A stretch of 64,000 nt of DNA from Hyalangium versicolor (GCF_020103695.1 NZ_JAHXBF010000031.1:1-64000), one strand, 5' to 3'; numbered from the stretch's first letter, positions 34,169-43,285 are shown. The notes: generated by a model not told the origin, from the letters alone. Made by a program: numbers and translations.

Positions 34169-34479
34169 GAGGTGCCTCGTGAGCTGGAGGGCTCGTGTCC
34201 CTCCCTCCTCACAGATCCTACCTCACACGTCGCATGAGGTCAGAAGCAAGGTGTTCCAGCCGGAGGAGCGGAACCGCCCCGGTCCCGCGCGGAGTCCGCA
34301 TCAGCGGGACCTCCCTGGAACGGGAGCCCCTGTCGGCCCGAGTTGTTCCGAACCTGTCCAACAAGCGGACAGGTTGGCAACGGTCGCGCCCGACAGGGGC
34401 ACCTCCCTGGATGAAGGTGGAGCTGACACCGAGTTCCGCAGGCAGCTCGGGCCTGGCCGTGTCGCATCGCCCAGGCGGC
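34169..34479. repeat. Intergenic region with a large nested inverted repeat flanked by direct repeats
   Basis: The stretch between panE and the kinase gene holds no credible gene. From 34326 to 34400 a nested hairpin is visible. The outer arms GCCCCTGTCGG / CCGACAGGGGC (34326-34336, 34390-34400) are followed by GTTG / CAAC (34342-34345, 34378-34381) and the inner stem AACCTGTCC / GGACAGGTT (34351-34359, 34367-34375) with loop AACAAGC. That is 24 pairs, all perfect. An 11-base direct repeat ACCTCCCTGGA lies at 34309-34319 and 34401-34411. No T run follows, so a simple terminator is unlikely; a REP/MITE-like mobile palindrome or structured RNA is more likely. Confidence 0.75.
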
Positions 34480-35475
34480 TCAAACACCGAGCACCTCGGC
34501 CGTCACCCGTGGCGAGCCCGTTCCGGCGGCTTCCGCGCGCTTCACCGCCTCCAGCACCTTGCGGTTGAGCGGCGCGTCCCGGCCCAAGGAGCGCGCGAGC
34601 TCCACCACGGCACCCTGGAGGTAGTCGATCTCCGTCGGCCGCCGCTTCTCCAGATCCTCCCAGAGCGAGGAGCGCGCCTCCGGGTCGATCTTCACCATCG
34701 CTCCCGCCAGCACTCGGAACACCGGATCCGGCAACGACAGGAGGAAGGGAAGCAGCCGCGGCCGGACCTTGCCCACCTTCGCGGGAATGATCCCCGCCGC
34801 GGCCAGCACATCCAATGCCTCACGCTGACTCGCGGCCAGCACCCGGCGCCAACGCCGATCCTCCAATTGCTGTCGCAGCGGCAGGCCTGACAAGGCATTG
34901 AGCGCATTGTTCAGGTTCATCATCAGCTTGCCCCAGGCCAGCCCTGTCATGTCCGAGTGCTCCTCCACCGCCAGCCCAGGCACCGACAGCAACGCGTGCA
35001 ACCCCGGCACGCCCGCCTCCACCGTCAGACTCCCATCCGTCCCCCGGTGGAACCGTCCCTCTCCCCGGTGCAACACATTGAAGGGCACCATGCCCGCGAC
35101 CACCCGCTGCTCCTTCGCCAGAGCACGCAGCCGGTCGGCATTGCCAATCCCATTCTGAAAGCTGACGGCCACCGCCTGAGGCTTCGCATGGCGGGCAAGG
35201 AGCTCCCCCATCTCGACCGTGGCGCCACTCTTCACCGTCACCAGGATCCACGCCGCCTCGGCCAGCACCGCGGGATCCTCCGTCACCGACACGTTCGCCG
35301 CCTGTACCCGGCGCTCGCCCCCATCGCGATCCGTCAAGGTGAGCCCGTGTGTCTGGAGCTCCGCCACCATTCGTGGCCGAGCGAGGAACCGCACCTCCCG
35401 TCCGGCCACCGCCAGCAACCCTCCCACAAAGCAACCGATGCTCCCCGCACCCGCAACAACGACAGGTCCGCTCAT
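34480..35475 (-). CDS. panE: 2-dehydropantoate 2-reductase family protein
   Basis: Reduces ketopantoate to pantoate with NADPH in pantothenate/CoA synthesis. It has 331 residues. The N-terminal Rossmann loop [18 protein letters not shown] is followed by [28 protein letters not shown] (substrate/cofactor Asn) and [18 protein letters not shown] with the catalytic Lys. The helical C-terminal domain contains [19 protein letters not shown] and [12 protein letters not shown], both typical of the ApbA_C fold. It is divergent from the kinase operon at 35607, sharing a control region with TGTCAC repeats. A side-activity paralogue rather than the housekeeping PanE is possible. Confidence 0.88.
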   Translation of the reverse strand: MSGPVVVAGAGSIGCFVGGLLAVAGREVRFLARPRMVAELQTHGLTLTDRDGGERRVQAANVSVTEDPAVLAEAAWILVTVKSGATVEMGELLARHAKPQAVAVSFQNGIGNADRLRALAKEQRVVAGMVPFNVLHRGEGRFHRGTDGSLTVEAGVPGLHALLSVPGLAVEEHSDMTGLAWGKLMMNLNNALNALSGLPLRQQLEDRRWRRVLAASQREALDVLAAAGIIPAKVGKVRPRLLPFLLSLPDPVFRVLAGAMVKIDPEARSSLWEDLEKRRPTEIDYLQGAVVELARSLGRDAPLNRKVLEAVKRAEAAGTGSPRVTAEVLGV

Positions 35476-35500
35476 CCCTTTCCCCTCCAGGTATCGGCCA

Positions 35501-35577
35501 TGTCACAAACGTGTCACATGTCACAAACGTGTCACGAAACCGCGTAACTCGACACAGTCCGGGAAACAATGTTTATT
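35501..35577 (+). promoter_or_regulatory. TGTCAC repeat array plus candidate promoter for the kinase operon
   Basis: The 17-base unit TGTCACAAACGTGTCAC occurs twice, at 35501-35517 and 35519-35535, giving four direct TGTCAC boxes (35501, 35512, 35519, 35530). Downstream, TCGACA (35549-35554), a 17-base spacer and TTTATT (35572-35577) form a plausible sigma-70 promoter about 30 bases before the GTG start at 35607. The array therefore sits just upstream of the -35 box, an activator-like position, and also 26-60 bases before the divergent panE start. Confidence 0.6.
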
Positions 35578-35606
35578 GCAACGGAAACTTCACATCGAGG
35601 TCACAG

Positions 35607-37508
35607 GTGTCTGCCACCGCTGAATCGCAACCAGGAGCCCTGCTCCTGGGCCGCTACGAGATCGTTTCGGAGCTGGGGCGAGGCGGCATGGCCACTGTGT
35701 ATCGGGCGCGTGCCGCCGGCCCCATGGGCTTCGAGAAGACGTTGGTGGTGAAGTGCATTCTCCCACATCTGGTGGAGGATCCGCAGTTCATTGAGATGTT
35801 CCATTCCGAGGCGAAGCTGGCCGCCCAGCTCACCCACCCGAACATCGTCCAGATCTTCGACTTCGGTGAGGCCGAGGGCACCTACTTCATCGCCATGGAG
35901 TACGTCGATGGCCCGAACCTGCGCGCGTTGATGCGCCGGGCCCAGACGCTTGGCAAGGCGCTGCCCCTGCCGCTGTGCGCGAAGATCGTCTCCCAGGCCT
36001 GCGAGGGGCTCGCCTTCGCTCATGAGTTCACAGCTCCCGACACGGGAGAGCCGCTGCACCTCATCCACCGCGACGTCAGCCCCGACAACATCCTGCTGGC
36101 GCGCAACGGCACGGTGAAGCTGGTGGACTTCGGCATCGTCAAGGCCGCCAACCAGGTGCACCAGACGCGCGTGGGCACGCTCAAGGGCAAGGTGCCCTTC
36201 ATGGCGCCCGAGCAGCTGCGCAACGAGCCGTTCGATCTGCGCATCGATGTCTATGCGCTGGGCGTGGTGCTGTACGAGCTGGTGACGGGGCGCCGGCCCT
36301 ACGAGGCTCCGCATGAGGCCGCGCTCATCCATGCCATCCTCAACGAGCCCATCATCCCGGTGGCCTCGCGGCGGCCAGATGTACCCGAGGCCCTGCAGCA
36401 CATCATCTCGCGGGCCCTGGCCAAGAACCCCGACGAGCGCTACGCGAGCTGCCGGGAGATGCAGTCGGACCTCGACCACTTCCTGCTGAGCCTCGGCCAG
36501 CCGGTGGGCTCGTACCAACTCTCGCAGCTCATCTCCCAGCTCGCGGTTCAGTCCATGAATGGCGGCGCATCCCCCGGGACGCCCGTCTCCATGAACCGCT
36601 TCCGCACCCCCGGCACCAGTGGCACCGGCACCCGTCCCCGGCTGCCCGGGGCAACTCCTCCTCCACCGCCCACCCCCGATCTGCCCGTCCTGGACATCGA
36701 GATGGTGACGGAGGAGTCCAGCGTCGGCAGCCCGCCGCCCCCTCCCAGCCCCCAAGCGCCCGTCGCGAGCCCCGCGCCTCCTGCCGCGTCGCGCCGCTGG
36801 CTCTTCCCCGCCGCGGGAGCAGCGCTCGTGCTCGTGGCCGTCGTCATCGTCGTCCTGGGAAGGAGCGGCTCCCAGGAGACCCCGGCGCCTCTCGCTCCAG
36901 TCCAGCCGGCGACTCCGCCCGTCGCGGTGGCACCTCCACCCCAGGCTCCCAGCAAACCCGTCGAGGCCGAAGCCGACGAGCCTCCCGAGGAAGCTCCCGC
37001 GGAGCCCCCCGCCGGCTCCGTGGCCGAGTCCGCCGCCACCACGGCGAAGGACGCCGCCCCGCCCGCGGCCCCCACGCCTCTGCCCACGCCACCGTCGAAG
37101 ATCGAGCTGCAGATCGTCGTCTCGCCTCGCAAGGCGCAGGTGACGCTCGACAACAAGCCACTGAACCGCCTGCCCTTCACCGGCCGGTTCCCCCGCGACG
37201 GCAAGGTGCACGTGCTGCGCGTCAGCGCGCCCGGCTACACCCCACTGGTCAAGGAGATCCCCTTCGAGAAGGACCTCGCCGTGGATCTCACCCTCCAGAA
37301 GAAGGTCCCCGAATCTCGCAAGCCCGCCGCCGCGAAGGCCGCGGCACCTTCCACCGTGGCCTCCGAGCCCGCGCCGAAGCAGGAGGCCGAGGTGGACTTC
37401 CCCGAGCTGGCCCCCAAGGCCCCCAAAGGCGCCCGTCCCAAGAAAACCCTGGATGAAGAGAGCCCCTGGGACGACGGAAGCCAGAAGACAGACGCCCCAC
37501 GCCCATGA
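35607..37508 (+). CDS. Ser/Thr protein kinase with membrane helix and C-terminal PEGA domain
   Basis: The GTG at 35607 has GAGG 7 bases upstream and starts just before the kinase domain ([20 protein letters not shown]). Motifs: VVKCILPHL (Lys), [11 protein letters not shown] (catalytic Asp), [10 protein letters not shown] (DFG), FMAPEQL (APE) and [20 protein letters not shown]. After a Pro-rich linker comes one membrane helix (about 400-420, [18 protein letters not shown]), then a Pro/Ala/Glu-rich stretch and a PEGA domain (about 495-565, [20 protein letters not shown] to [15 protein letters not shown]) expected in the periplasm. The acidic end is [10 protein letters not shown]. Its stop overlaps the start of the TPR/PEGA gene. 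In total 633 residues. Confidence 0.9.
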   Translation: MSATAESQPGALLLGRYEIVSELGRGGMATVYRARAAGPMGFEKTLVVKCILPHLVEDPQFIEMFHSEAKLAAQLTHPNIVQIFDFGEAEGTYFIAMEYVDGPNLRALMRRAQTLGKALPLPLCAKIVSQACEGLAFAHEFTAPDTGEPLHLIHRDVSPDNILLARNGTVKLVDFGIVKAANQVHQTRVGTLKGKVPFMAPEQLRNEPFDLRIDVYALGVVLYELVTGRRPYEAPHEAALIHAILNEPIIPVASRRPDVPEALQHIISRALAKNPDERYASCREMQSDLDHFLLSLGQPVGSYQLSQLISQLAVQSMNGGASPGTPVSMNRFRTPGTSGTGTRPRLPGATPPPPPTPDLPVLDIEMVTEESSVGSPPPPPSPQAPVASPAPPAASRRWLFPAAGAALVLVAVVIVVLGRSGSQETPAPLAPVQPATPPVAVAPPPQAPSKPVEAEADEPPEEAPAEPPAGSVAESAATTAKDAAPPAAPTPLPTPPSKIELQIVVSPRKAQVTLDNKPLNRLPFTGRFPRDGKVHVLRVSAPGYTPLVKEIPFEKDLAVDLTLQKKVPESRKPAAAKAAAPSTVASEPAPKQEAEVDFPELAPKAPKGARPKKTLDEESPWDDGSQKTDAPRP

Positions 37509-38503
37509 GGATCCCCACAATGAAGTTGCTGCCGAGACCGCTCGTGCTCGTGCTGCTCGCGGTGTCGCTGGCCGCAGGCAACGCCAGCGCCGCGGGAAGC
37601 AAGGCTCCCACCAAGGCCAACATGGAGGAGGCGCAGAAGCGCTACGAGCGCGGACGCGATCTCTACGAGGAGAGTGACTACCGCGGCGCGCTCGTGGAGT
37701 TCCAGCGCGCCTACGAGCTGGCCCCCAGCTTCCGGCTCCTCTACAGCATCGCGCTCGTGCAGTACCAGTTGCAGGACTACGCCAGCTCCATGCGCAGCTA
37801 CCAGCAGTACCTCCAGGAGGGCGGCAACGACATCCCCGCCCAGCGCCGCGAGGAGGTCCAGCGCGAGCTGAACAAGCTGCGCTCGCGCGTGGCCACGCTG
37901 ACCATCACCACGGACCGGCCGGGCGCGGAAGTCTCGGTGGATGACGTGGTGGTGGGGACCACTCCGCTGCAGGATCCGGTGATCGTGAGCGCGGGCCGGC
38001 GGCGCATCACCGCCACCCTGCCCGGGCAGCCTCCGGTGAGCCGCGCCATCGACGTGGCCGGCACGGACAGCGTGAACGTAGCGCTGGCCTTCGGTGCACC
38101 CAAGGAGACTCCGGCGCCCGTGGCCACCGCGCCTCGAGAGCAGGCTCCGGTGGGCGTGACGGAGAAGGCCCAGCCCCGAGGCATTCCCTGGGTAGCGTGG
38201 GGCACCACGGGCGCGCTGGCGGTCGCCACCGGCGTCACCGGCGTGATGGCCCTGGGCGCCCAGAGCGACCTGAAGAAGAAGCGCGACACCTTCGGCGTCT
38301 CCAAGGAAGAGCTGGCCGACGCCAGCCAGAAGACGAAGCGCTTCGGGCTGATGACGGATGTGCTCGGAGGCGCCACGCTGGTGGCCGCCGGCATCTCCAC
38401 CTACCTCACCCTGACCCGAAACCCCTCCGAGCCCGCCGAGACCACCTCTCTCCATCTGGGCGTGGGCCCTGGCAGCGTCGGCGTCGCGGGGACCTTCCCA
38501 TGA
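37505..38503 (+). CDS. Exported TPR/PEGA-domain protein
   Basis: The product has a signal peptide (about 1-30, [17 protein letters not shown]), then a TPR region ([38 protein letters not shown]...) about 40-125, a PEGA-like beta domain (about 130-200, [20 protein letters not shown]), and a C-terminal part with two hydrophobic helices ([21 protein letters not shown] and [19 protein letters not shown]). It is probably periplasmic and membrane-anchored. The ATG overlaps the kinase stop by four bases (ATGA), and the next gene overlaps its own stop in the same way. PEGA in both the kinase and this protein suggests both touch the same envelope ligand (inference). Confidence 0.85.
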   Translation: MRIPTMKLLPRPLVLVLLAVSLAAGNASAAGSKAPTKANMEEAQKRYERGRDLYEESDYRGALVEFQRAYELAPSFRLLYSIALVQYQLQDYASSMRSYQQYLQEGGNDIPAQRREEVQRELNKLRSRVATLTITTDRPGAEVSVDDVVVGTTPLQDPVIVSAGRRRITATLPGQPPVSRAIDVAGTDSVNVALAFGAPKETPAPVATAPREQAPVGVTEKAQPRGIPWVAWGTTGALAVATGVTGVMALGAQSDLKKKRDTFGVSKEELADASQKTKRFGLMTDVLGGATLVAAGISTYLTLTRNPSEPAETTSLHLGVGPGSVGVAGTFP

Positions 38504-38835
38504 GACTCACGACCGCTCCCTCTCGAAAGGGGCTCCGCATGGGGCTCCTGGCGCTGCTGCTGGCTGGCACCGGCTGCTCTCTCTCCCTGGATACCGAGTC
38601 CACCCAGTGCGCGACGGATGACGACTGCGTCCGCTTCGGCACCTACCCCGTGTGCCAGGAGGGGGTCTGTGTCCCCTCGGGGCTGGGGCCTCCGGGCTGT
38701 TACCGAGGTGAGGCCTCCAGCGAGGACCAATACCTCAACCAGTGCACCGCCTCGCAGTGCATTGCCTTCGACAACTGCGCCCGGCTGGGGCTGTGCAACG
38801 GAGAAGCACTGCCCGCCCTGGTGCCGAAGCCGTGA
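38500..38835 (+). CDS. Small Cys-rich lipoprotein
   Basis: The 111 residues begin [20 protein letters not shown]; the lipobox LLAGTGC gives a lipid-modified Cys near residue 26. The mature part has about ten further Cys (CATDDDCVRFGTYPVCQEGVC, then GCYRGEA, QCTASQCIAFDNCARLGLC), arranged like the short Cys-rich modules seen in many myxobacterial surface lipoproteins. The start overlaps the preceding stop (ATGA), so it is translated with the kinase and TPR/PEGA proteins. Specific function unknown. Confidence 0.8.
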   Translation: MRLTTAPSRKGLRMGLLALLLAGTGCSLSLDTESTQCATDDDCVRFGTYPVCQEGVCVPSGLGPPGCYRGEASSEDQYLNQCTASQCIAFDNCARLGLCNGEALPALVPKP

Positions 38836-38888
38836 GCCCCCCTCCGGGTGCTTCCCTCTTCCGATCCATGCCTTTGGAGACTTGCAGC

Positions 38889-40118
38889 ATGAGACACTCC
38901 CTTCACCGGAGCGGCCTCGCCGCGTCGCTGGCCGTGCTCCTCTCGTCCGCGGCGGCCCTCGCGCAGACCAACACGCCGACCATCTCCTGTCCCCGCACCA
39001 ACGTCGTCTTCGTGTCGGGCTCCTCGGCCGTCCGCTCGCTGCTCAGCGAGGTGGCGCCGCTGCTCGCCGCGGAGTCCCCGCCCTACTCCATCGTCTACCA
39101 GTCCCAGGGCTCCTGTACCGGCGTCAACGCGGTGTTCAGCGCGGATCCGAACGCCCGCCTGATGAAGGACATCCCCGCCAGCGGAGGCAGGGCCGCCAAC
39201 TACGCCATCCTCCTCGCCTCGGACGGCAGCGCCCAGGAGTGCTCCCTGCCCACGGAGGGTGTCGCCGTCGACGTGGGCGTGTCGGACGTCTACTCATCCA
39301 CGTGCAGCGCCACGGCTCCCACGGGCGTGACCATTGCCGACTACGAGGGCCCCATCCAGGTGATGACCTTCGTGGTGCCCCAGGCCTCGTCCCAGCGGAG
39401 CATCAGCGCGGAGGCGGCGTACATGATCTTCGGCACGGGCGGCAACCAGGGCAAGGCTTCACCGTGGACGAACTCCAGCCTCTACTTCGTGCGCAACTCC
39501 AGCTCCGGTACGCAGCAGATGGTCTCGCGCGCCATCGGCGTGCCCGGCGACAAGTGGTGGGGCACCGACCGCGGCAGCGCGGACGGCGTGCGCAAGAACA
39601 TGAAGCTCATCCTGGACGGGGAGACGGCGGAGAAGGCCATCGGCATCCTCTCCACGGACATCACCGATGAGGAGCGCAGCAACCTGCGCGTGCTGGCCTT
39701 CCAGGCCAAGGGGCAGACCTGCGGCTTCCTGCCGGACTCCACGCCCTTCGCCGAGGACAAGCAGAACGTGCGAGACGGGCACTACCCCATCTGGGGACCG
39801 GTGCACTTCTTCACCCGGACGGAGAACGGGCTGCCCACGGCCGCGGCCGGCGCGCTGGTGAGCCGCTTCGCCTCGGCCCGGCTCGATGCGGCGCTGCTGC
39901 AGGCCATCATCGAGAAGCACCTCGTCCCCAAGTGCGCCATGAAGGTGAAGCGCACCTCGGAGATGGGGCCGCTGAGCGGGTACAAGACGGAGTCCGCATG
40001 CGGCTGCTTCTTCGACAAGGTCGCCAACGGGGCCACGTCCTGCAAGACGTGCGGCGGGCCCGGGGACTGCCCGTCCTCCACCCCCGCCTGCAACTACGGC
40101 TACTGCGAGGCCATCTGA
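38889..40118 (+). CDS. PstS-like periplasmic substrate-binding protein with Cys-rich tail
   Basis: The 409 residues start with a signal peptide (MRHSLHRSGLAASLAVLL...ALAQ). The mature protein has the opening of phosphate-type binding proteins, VVFVSGSSAVRSLLSEVAPLL, a VAVDVGVSDVYSSTC loop in the place where PstS has a D-rich anion loop, and VFVVP-like beta core (VMTFVVPQASSQRSIS). The C-terminal 35 residues hold eight Cys (CGCFFDKV, CKTCGGPGDCPSS, CNYGYC), so it is probably disulfide-stabilised. No permease or ATPase genes are adjacent, so it may sense rather than transport (inference). It lies 53 bases after the lipoprotein gene. An in-frame ATG 21 bases earlier is possible. Confidence 0.75.
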   Translation: MRHSLHRSGLAASLAVLLSSAAALAQTNTPTISCPRTNVVFVSGSSAVRSLLSEVAPLLAAESPPYSIVYQSQGSCTGVNAVFSADPNARLMKDIPASGGRAANYAILLASDGSAQECSLPTEGVAVDVGVSDVYSSTCSATAPTGVTIADYEGPIQVMTFVVPQASSQRSISAEAAYMIFGTGGNQGKASPWTNSSLYFVRNSSSGTQQMVSRAIGVPGDKWWGTDRGSADGVRKNMKLILDGETAEKAIGILSTDITDEERSNLRVLAFQAKGQTCGFLPDSTPFAEDKQNVRDGHYPIWGPVHFFTRTENGLPTAAAGALVSRFASARLDAALLQAIIEKHLVPKCAMKVKRTSEMGPLSGYKTESACGCFFDKVANGATSCKTCGGPGDCPSSTPACNYGYCEAI

Positions 40119-40121
40119 GGC

Positions 40122-41150
40122 CTACCGGCCCGTGGCGGCCTTCTTCTCCGGGGCGCGGGGCTCTGGCGCCTTCTTCACTGCGGGCGCCAGCAACTCCACA
40201 CGGCCCTCGGGATAGAGGGCCGTGAGCCGGTCCCCGCGGATCTCCAGCGCAGCGAGGTGCCGCCCGTAGCCCGTGCTCAGCCCCGTGTCGATGAACAGCG
40301 TCCTCCCGCCGAACCGGACGCCGATGCGCCCGTCTCCCGTCGTGGTGTGCCCCATCACCATCCGCTTCGCTCCGAAGCGGCGCAGCACCTCGTCCAGCCC
40401 TTCGTTCCACTGGGACTCGGGATCCTTCGCGTAGCCTCGGAACCACAGCGGACCCTGCTGGTCCGTCCCGCCACCCGAAGGATTGCCCGCGAAGAGATCC
40501 TGGCGCACCCAACGGTTGAGCTCCGCGAGCGTCTTCGCCGGAACCCCAGGCTGGAGCCCTCCGTGCATGAACAGCGTCCCGTCGATGCGCAGCACCGCGG
40601 GCCGGCTCCGCAGCCAGCGGCCATAGCGCCCCTCGGGACCGAAGGCCACCTTGTGCCCCGCGAGCCCTCGCGCCGTCCCCGGAGCGTCCTGTGTCGGGCT
40701 CTGATCCGCGTATGAGGCCATCTCCTCGGGGGTGACGTAGCGCAGGTCCCCGAGCATGTTCATCACCTCGTGGTTGCCCAGCAGCACGTGCACCCGGCCT
40801 CCCGCTGCGAGCGCCTCACCCTCCAGCCGCCGGAGCAGCTCGTAGCAATCCCTCGTCCGGGGCGCCCGATCCGCGATGTCTCCCGTCTGCACCAGATGCG
40901 CCTTGCCGCCGCTCCACCGGCCCTTCTCGTCGATCAGGCCCGCCAGCCGCAGCACCTCCGTCAACGCCTCCACGTCCCCGTGCACATCCCCCACCGCCAC
41001 CACGCGCGCCACGCCCTCGAAGGTGTCCGGTACGGCGTCCTCCAGGCGCGGAGGAACTTCGGAAGCCGCCGTCCAGAGCAGCGGCGTCAGCAGGATCACC
41101 CCGGCGGCGAGCCGGGCAGGGACAGGAGCAGGAGCAGGAGCAGTGCGCAT
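40122..41150 (-). CDS. Exported PPP-family (Shewanella-like) metallophosphatase
   Basis: A dinuclear metal phosphoesterase of 342 residues behind an N-terminal hydrophobic leader (RLAAGVILLTPLLW). Motifs in order: AVGDVHGDVEALTEVL (GDxHG), VQTGDIADRAPRTRD (GDxxDR), VLLGNHEVMNML (GNHE), LFMHGGLQPG and VMGHTTTGDG with the last metal His. This is the SLP group of protein-Ser/Thr or Tyr phosphatases. The start at 41150 is chosen so the leader is N-terminal; an in-frame ATG at 41186 adds 12 polar residues. It converges with the binding-protein gene of the kinase operon with three bases between, so it could reverse kinase-operon phosphorylation, but only position supports that. Confidence 0.88.
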   Translation of the reverse strand: MRTAPAPAPVPARLAAGVILLTPLLWTAASEVPPRLEDAVPDTFEGVARVVAVGDVHGDVEALTEVLRLAGLIDEKGRWSGGKAHLVQTGDIADRAPRTRDCYELLRRLEGEALAAGGRVHVLLGNHEVMNMLGDLRYVTPEEMASYADQSPTQDAPGTARGLAGHKVAFGPEGRYGRWLRSRPAVLRIDGTLFMHGGLQPGVPAKTLAELNRWVRQDLFAGNPSGGGTDQQGPLWFRGYAKDPESQWNEGLDEVLRRFGAKRMVMGHTTTGDGRIGVRFGGRTLFIDTGLSTGYGRHLAALEIRGDRLTALYPEGRVELLAPAVKKAPEPRAPEKKAATGR

Positions 41151-41221
41151 GCCCTCTTCTCTATACCGACTTGAGGAATCCAACACCTCGGCACGCCTGC
41201 GTCCGTTGGTTCACTTCTGAT

Positions 41222-41284
41222 CCATTCACGAGCCACCGAATGGAGCCTCATGCCCTGAGGTCTTGTTTCCTGAAGTGATCACTT
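41222..41284. promoter_or_regulatory. Palindromes in the divergent region before the NGL-repeat lipoprotein gene
   Basis: AAGTGATCACTT (41273-41284) is a perfect 12-bp palindrome about 50 bases before the lipoprotein ATG. CCATTC-N10-GAATGG (41222-41243) is a 6-bp dyad nearer the phosphatase gene. Both lie in the 185 bases between divergent starts and may be operator sites. Confidence 0.35.
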
Positions 41285-41334
41285 GCCCCCACCCTCGCCG
41301 GAAACACAGAAAACTCTGCAGATGGGGGTTCCAG

Positions 41335-42267
41335 ATGAAGCTCGTGGCGACACTGTCCTTCACATTGCTGGTCGCAGCCCCGCTGGCCTGCGGCCCCGTA
41401 GAGTCCGACACCGAGTCCTCCTTCGAGGGAGCCGCTCTCCAGCAGGGAATCGAATCCGACAACGGCTTGATGGCCAATGGCCTGTCCGCCAACGGCCTGT
41501 CCGCCAACGGCCTGTCCGCCAACGGCCTGTCCGCCAACGGCCTGTCCGCCAACGGCCTGGCTGCGGCCTCGTTCCGCTCCTGGTTCCAGAAGAACCCCGC
41601 CCACAGTGACATGGTGATGCGCTACATCGTCCGCTGCGCCGTGCCCGCCGGCCAGGTTCGCACCTTCACGGATCCCCAGACCCAGATCACCTATCAGTGG
41701 CCGGGAGCACTGGGGCTGGCGCCGGGCTGGGCCAGCGGACAACCGGCAGCGCTCGCCGAACAGCAGATCGTGTCCGCCTGCATGGCTGCTCACGTGAACA
41801 AGTTCGGCGTGACCGTCAGCATCTCCGTGCTCGGCAAGAACGCTACCGGGCAGATCATCCCCTTCACCCTCGATGAGCTCCAGCAGTACTCCCGCCGCGA
41901 GGCCTGCTTCTTCGGCAACCTCTTCAATGGAGAGGGCGTCTTTTTCGGCTCGGACGGCCCTCGGCTGCACGGCAACGAGAGCTCGTCCCGGGCCTGCGAG
42001 CTCTCGAGCGACGATCCCAAGAAGACGCAGCTCTGCCCTCCGCTCACGTACGCGGGAAAGTGCGAACAACTCTGCCAGCCCATCGCTCAGGGAGGCTTCT
42101 ACGTGGCCTGCTCGTGGCGCGGAGTGACCTACAAGCCGCTGACGACCCGGGTCCGCCCCAGCGAGATCTTCAAGTGTGGAGACCACGTCTGCCAGGTGTC
42201 CGAACAGTGCGGCTCGGGCACCCCCACCTGCAAGAAGGACTGCGGGTGCTGTGACAGCGAGCGCTGA
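41335..42267 (+). CDS. Lipoprotein with NGLSA pentapeptide repeats and Cys-rich C-terminus
   Basis: The 310 residues start MKLVATLSFTLLVAAPLACG, with a lipobox ending at Cys19. Residues 43-77 are seven tandem pentapeptides (NGLMA, five NGLSA, NGLAA). A globular region (about 80-285) follows with RYIVRCAVPAGQVRTF, LAEQQIVSACMAAHVNKFG and ALSSDDPKK-type Cys-bearing loops. The end, CGDHVCQVSEQCGSGTPTC plus CGCC, is a compact Cys cluster. The repeats place the domain on a flexible stalk beyond the lipid anchor. Lipoproteins with NGL repeats are, as far as I recall, typical of myxobacteria. The domain itself is not recognised. Confidence 0.78.
   Translation: MKLVATLSFTLLVAAPLACGPVESDTESSFEGAALQQGIESDNGLMANGLSANGLSANGLSANGLSANGLSANGLAAASFRSWFQKNPAHSDMVMRYIVRCAVPAGQVRTFTDPQTQITYQWPGALGLAPGWASGQPAALAEQQIVSACMAAHVNKFGVTVSISVLGKNATGQIIPFTLDELQQYSRREACFFGNLFNGEGVFFGSDGPRLHGNESSSRACELSSDDPKKTQLCPPLTYAGKCEQLCQPIAQGGFYVACSWRGVTYKPLTTRVRPSEIFKCGDHVCQVSEQCGSGTPTCKKDCGCCDSER
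41461..41565 (+). repeat. Tandem 15-bp coding repeat (AACGGCCTGTCCGCC)
   Basis: Seven in-frame units; the central five are nearly identical in DNA as well as protein, which points to recent slippage or recombination. The unit length of 15 keeps frame, so copy number can vary without breaking the protein. Confidence 0.95.
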
Positions 42268-42303
42268 AAGCCATGGCGTCCGGAATCGTGGGATGCTGCG
42301 CCC

Positions 42304-43086
42304 ATGCCTCCCACGGAACGAACGCTCTACCAGTTCCCAGTCTCCCATTACTGCGAGAAGGCCCGCTGGCTGCTCGACGCCAAGGGCCTGCCGTACCAGC
42401 TCCAGAACCTCATGCCCGGGCCCCACCGCCGCCTGACCAAGCGCATGGCGCAGGCCAGCGGGAGCGTCCCGGTGCTGGTGGACGGCACCGTGGCGCTGGG
42501 CGACTCCACCGAGATCGCCCTCCACCTGGAGCGGACCTATCCCACGCCGCCCCTGCTGCCTCCGCCCGGTCCGGAACGGGATCGCGTCCTCGAGTTGGAG
42601 GACTACTTCGACGGAGTGGGCATCCACGTGCGCCGCTGGGCCTATGGGTACATCCTCGACGGAGGGGACGTAGGCCGGTTCTTCTTCGGAGCCTACGCCG
42701 CGCCGCAGCGGTGGCTCGGCCGTCTGCTCGCTCCTGTCCTCAAGAGTGTCATCCGGCGCCAATACCGCGTCACCCCCACCAAGGTGGAGGAGTCCCGCGT
42801 GAAGGTCCTCGCGGCCATGGATCGCATCGAGAGCGAGACCCAGAAGGATCCCTCGCGCTACCTCGTGGGCTCCTCGCTGACGCTGGCGGACATCACCGCC
42901 GCTGCGCTGCTCGGCCCCCTTCTGGCCATCGAGGGCACTCCGTACGCCTTCCGTCCGGAGCTCCCCATGCCCAAGGCCATCGTCCAGATGGCGGAGGAGC
43001 TCCGCAAGCGGCCCGCGGGCCAGTGGGCGCTGCGCCGCTATCAGGAGGACCGACACCGGGTCGCCGCGCAGCGTCACGCCGCGTGA
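42304..43086 (+). CDS. Glutathione S-transferase family protein
   Basis: The 260 residues have a thioredoxin-fold N-domain, RTLYQFPVSHYCEKARWLLD with LPYQLQNLMPG, and GSVPVLVDGTVALGDSTEIA (the cis-Pro and Ser/Glu glutathione contacts). The C-domain is helical and ends DPSRYLVGSSLTLADITAAALL, the N-capping motif of GSTs. It is longer than a minimal GST (about 200), with an extra helical stretch around 115-165 containing aromatic residues. Substrate unknown. The ATG is 36 bases after the lipoprotein stop, so cotranscription is possible. Confidence 0.88.
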   Translation: MPPTERTLYQFPVSHYCEKARWLLDAKGLPYQLQNLMPGPHRRLTKRMAQASGSVPVLVDGTVALGDSTEIALHLERTYPTPPLLPPPGPERDRVLELEDYFDGVGIHVRRWAYGYILDGGDVGRFFFGAYAAPQRWLGRLLAPVLKSVIRRQYRVTPTKVEESRVKVLAAMDRIESETQKDPSRYLVGSSLTLADITAAALLGPLLAIEGTPYAFRPELPMPKAIVQMAEELRKRPAGQWALRRYQEDRHRVAAQRHAA

Positions 43087-43285
43087 ACAAAATATTTCTT
43101 CATCTCCCCGAAGCATCCGAGACATGGGCAGGCCTCAGGTTGAACCTAGCGCGACCCGGAGTTTCATCTCTCTCCATGCGGGTCCCACCCGGGGCCCATA
43201 AAATCCCTTCCAGGGGCTCTCCGGGTCGCGCACCTTCTGCCTCCTCGGAGATACCGTGCAGCCAAAAGGGACTGGAGAGATACCC

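Noticed and set aside
34218-34487. Possible 89-residue leftward gene between panE and the Ser/Thr kinase gene
   Set aside because: Its frame runs through the nested hairpin and the direct repeats and its translation is low in natural composition; the structure explains the region better.
41461-41565. Short regular repeats that could suggest a CRISPR-like array
   Set aside because: The units are contiguous 15-mers without spacers, keep reading frame and encode NGLSA.
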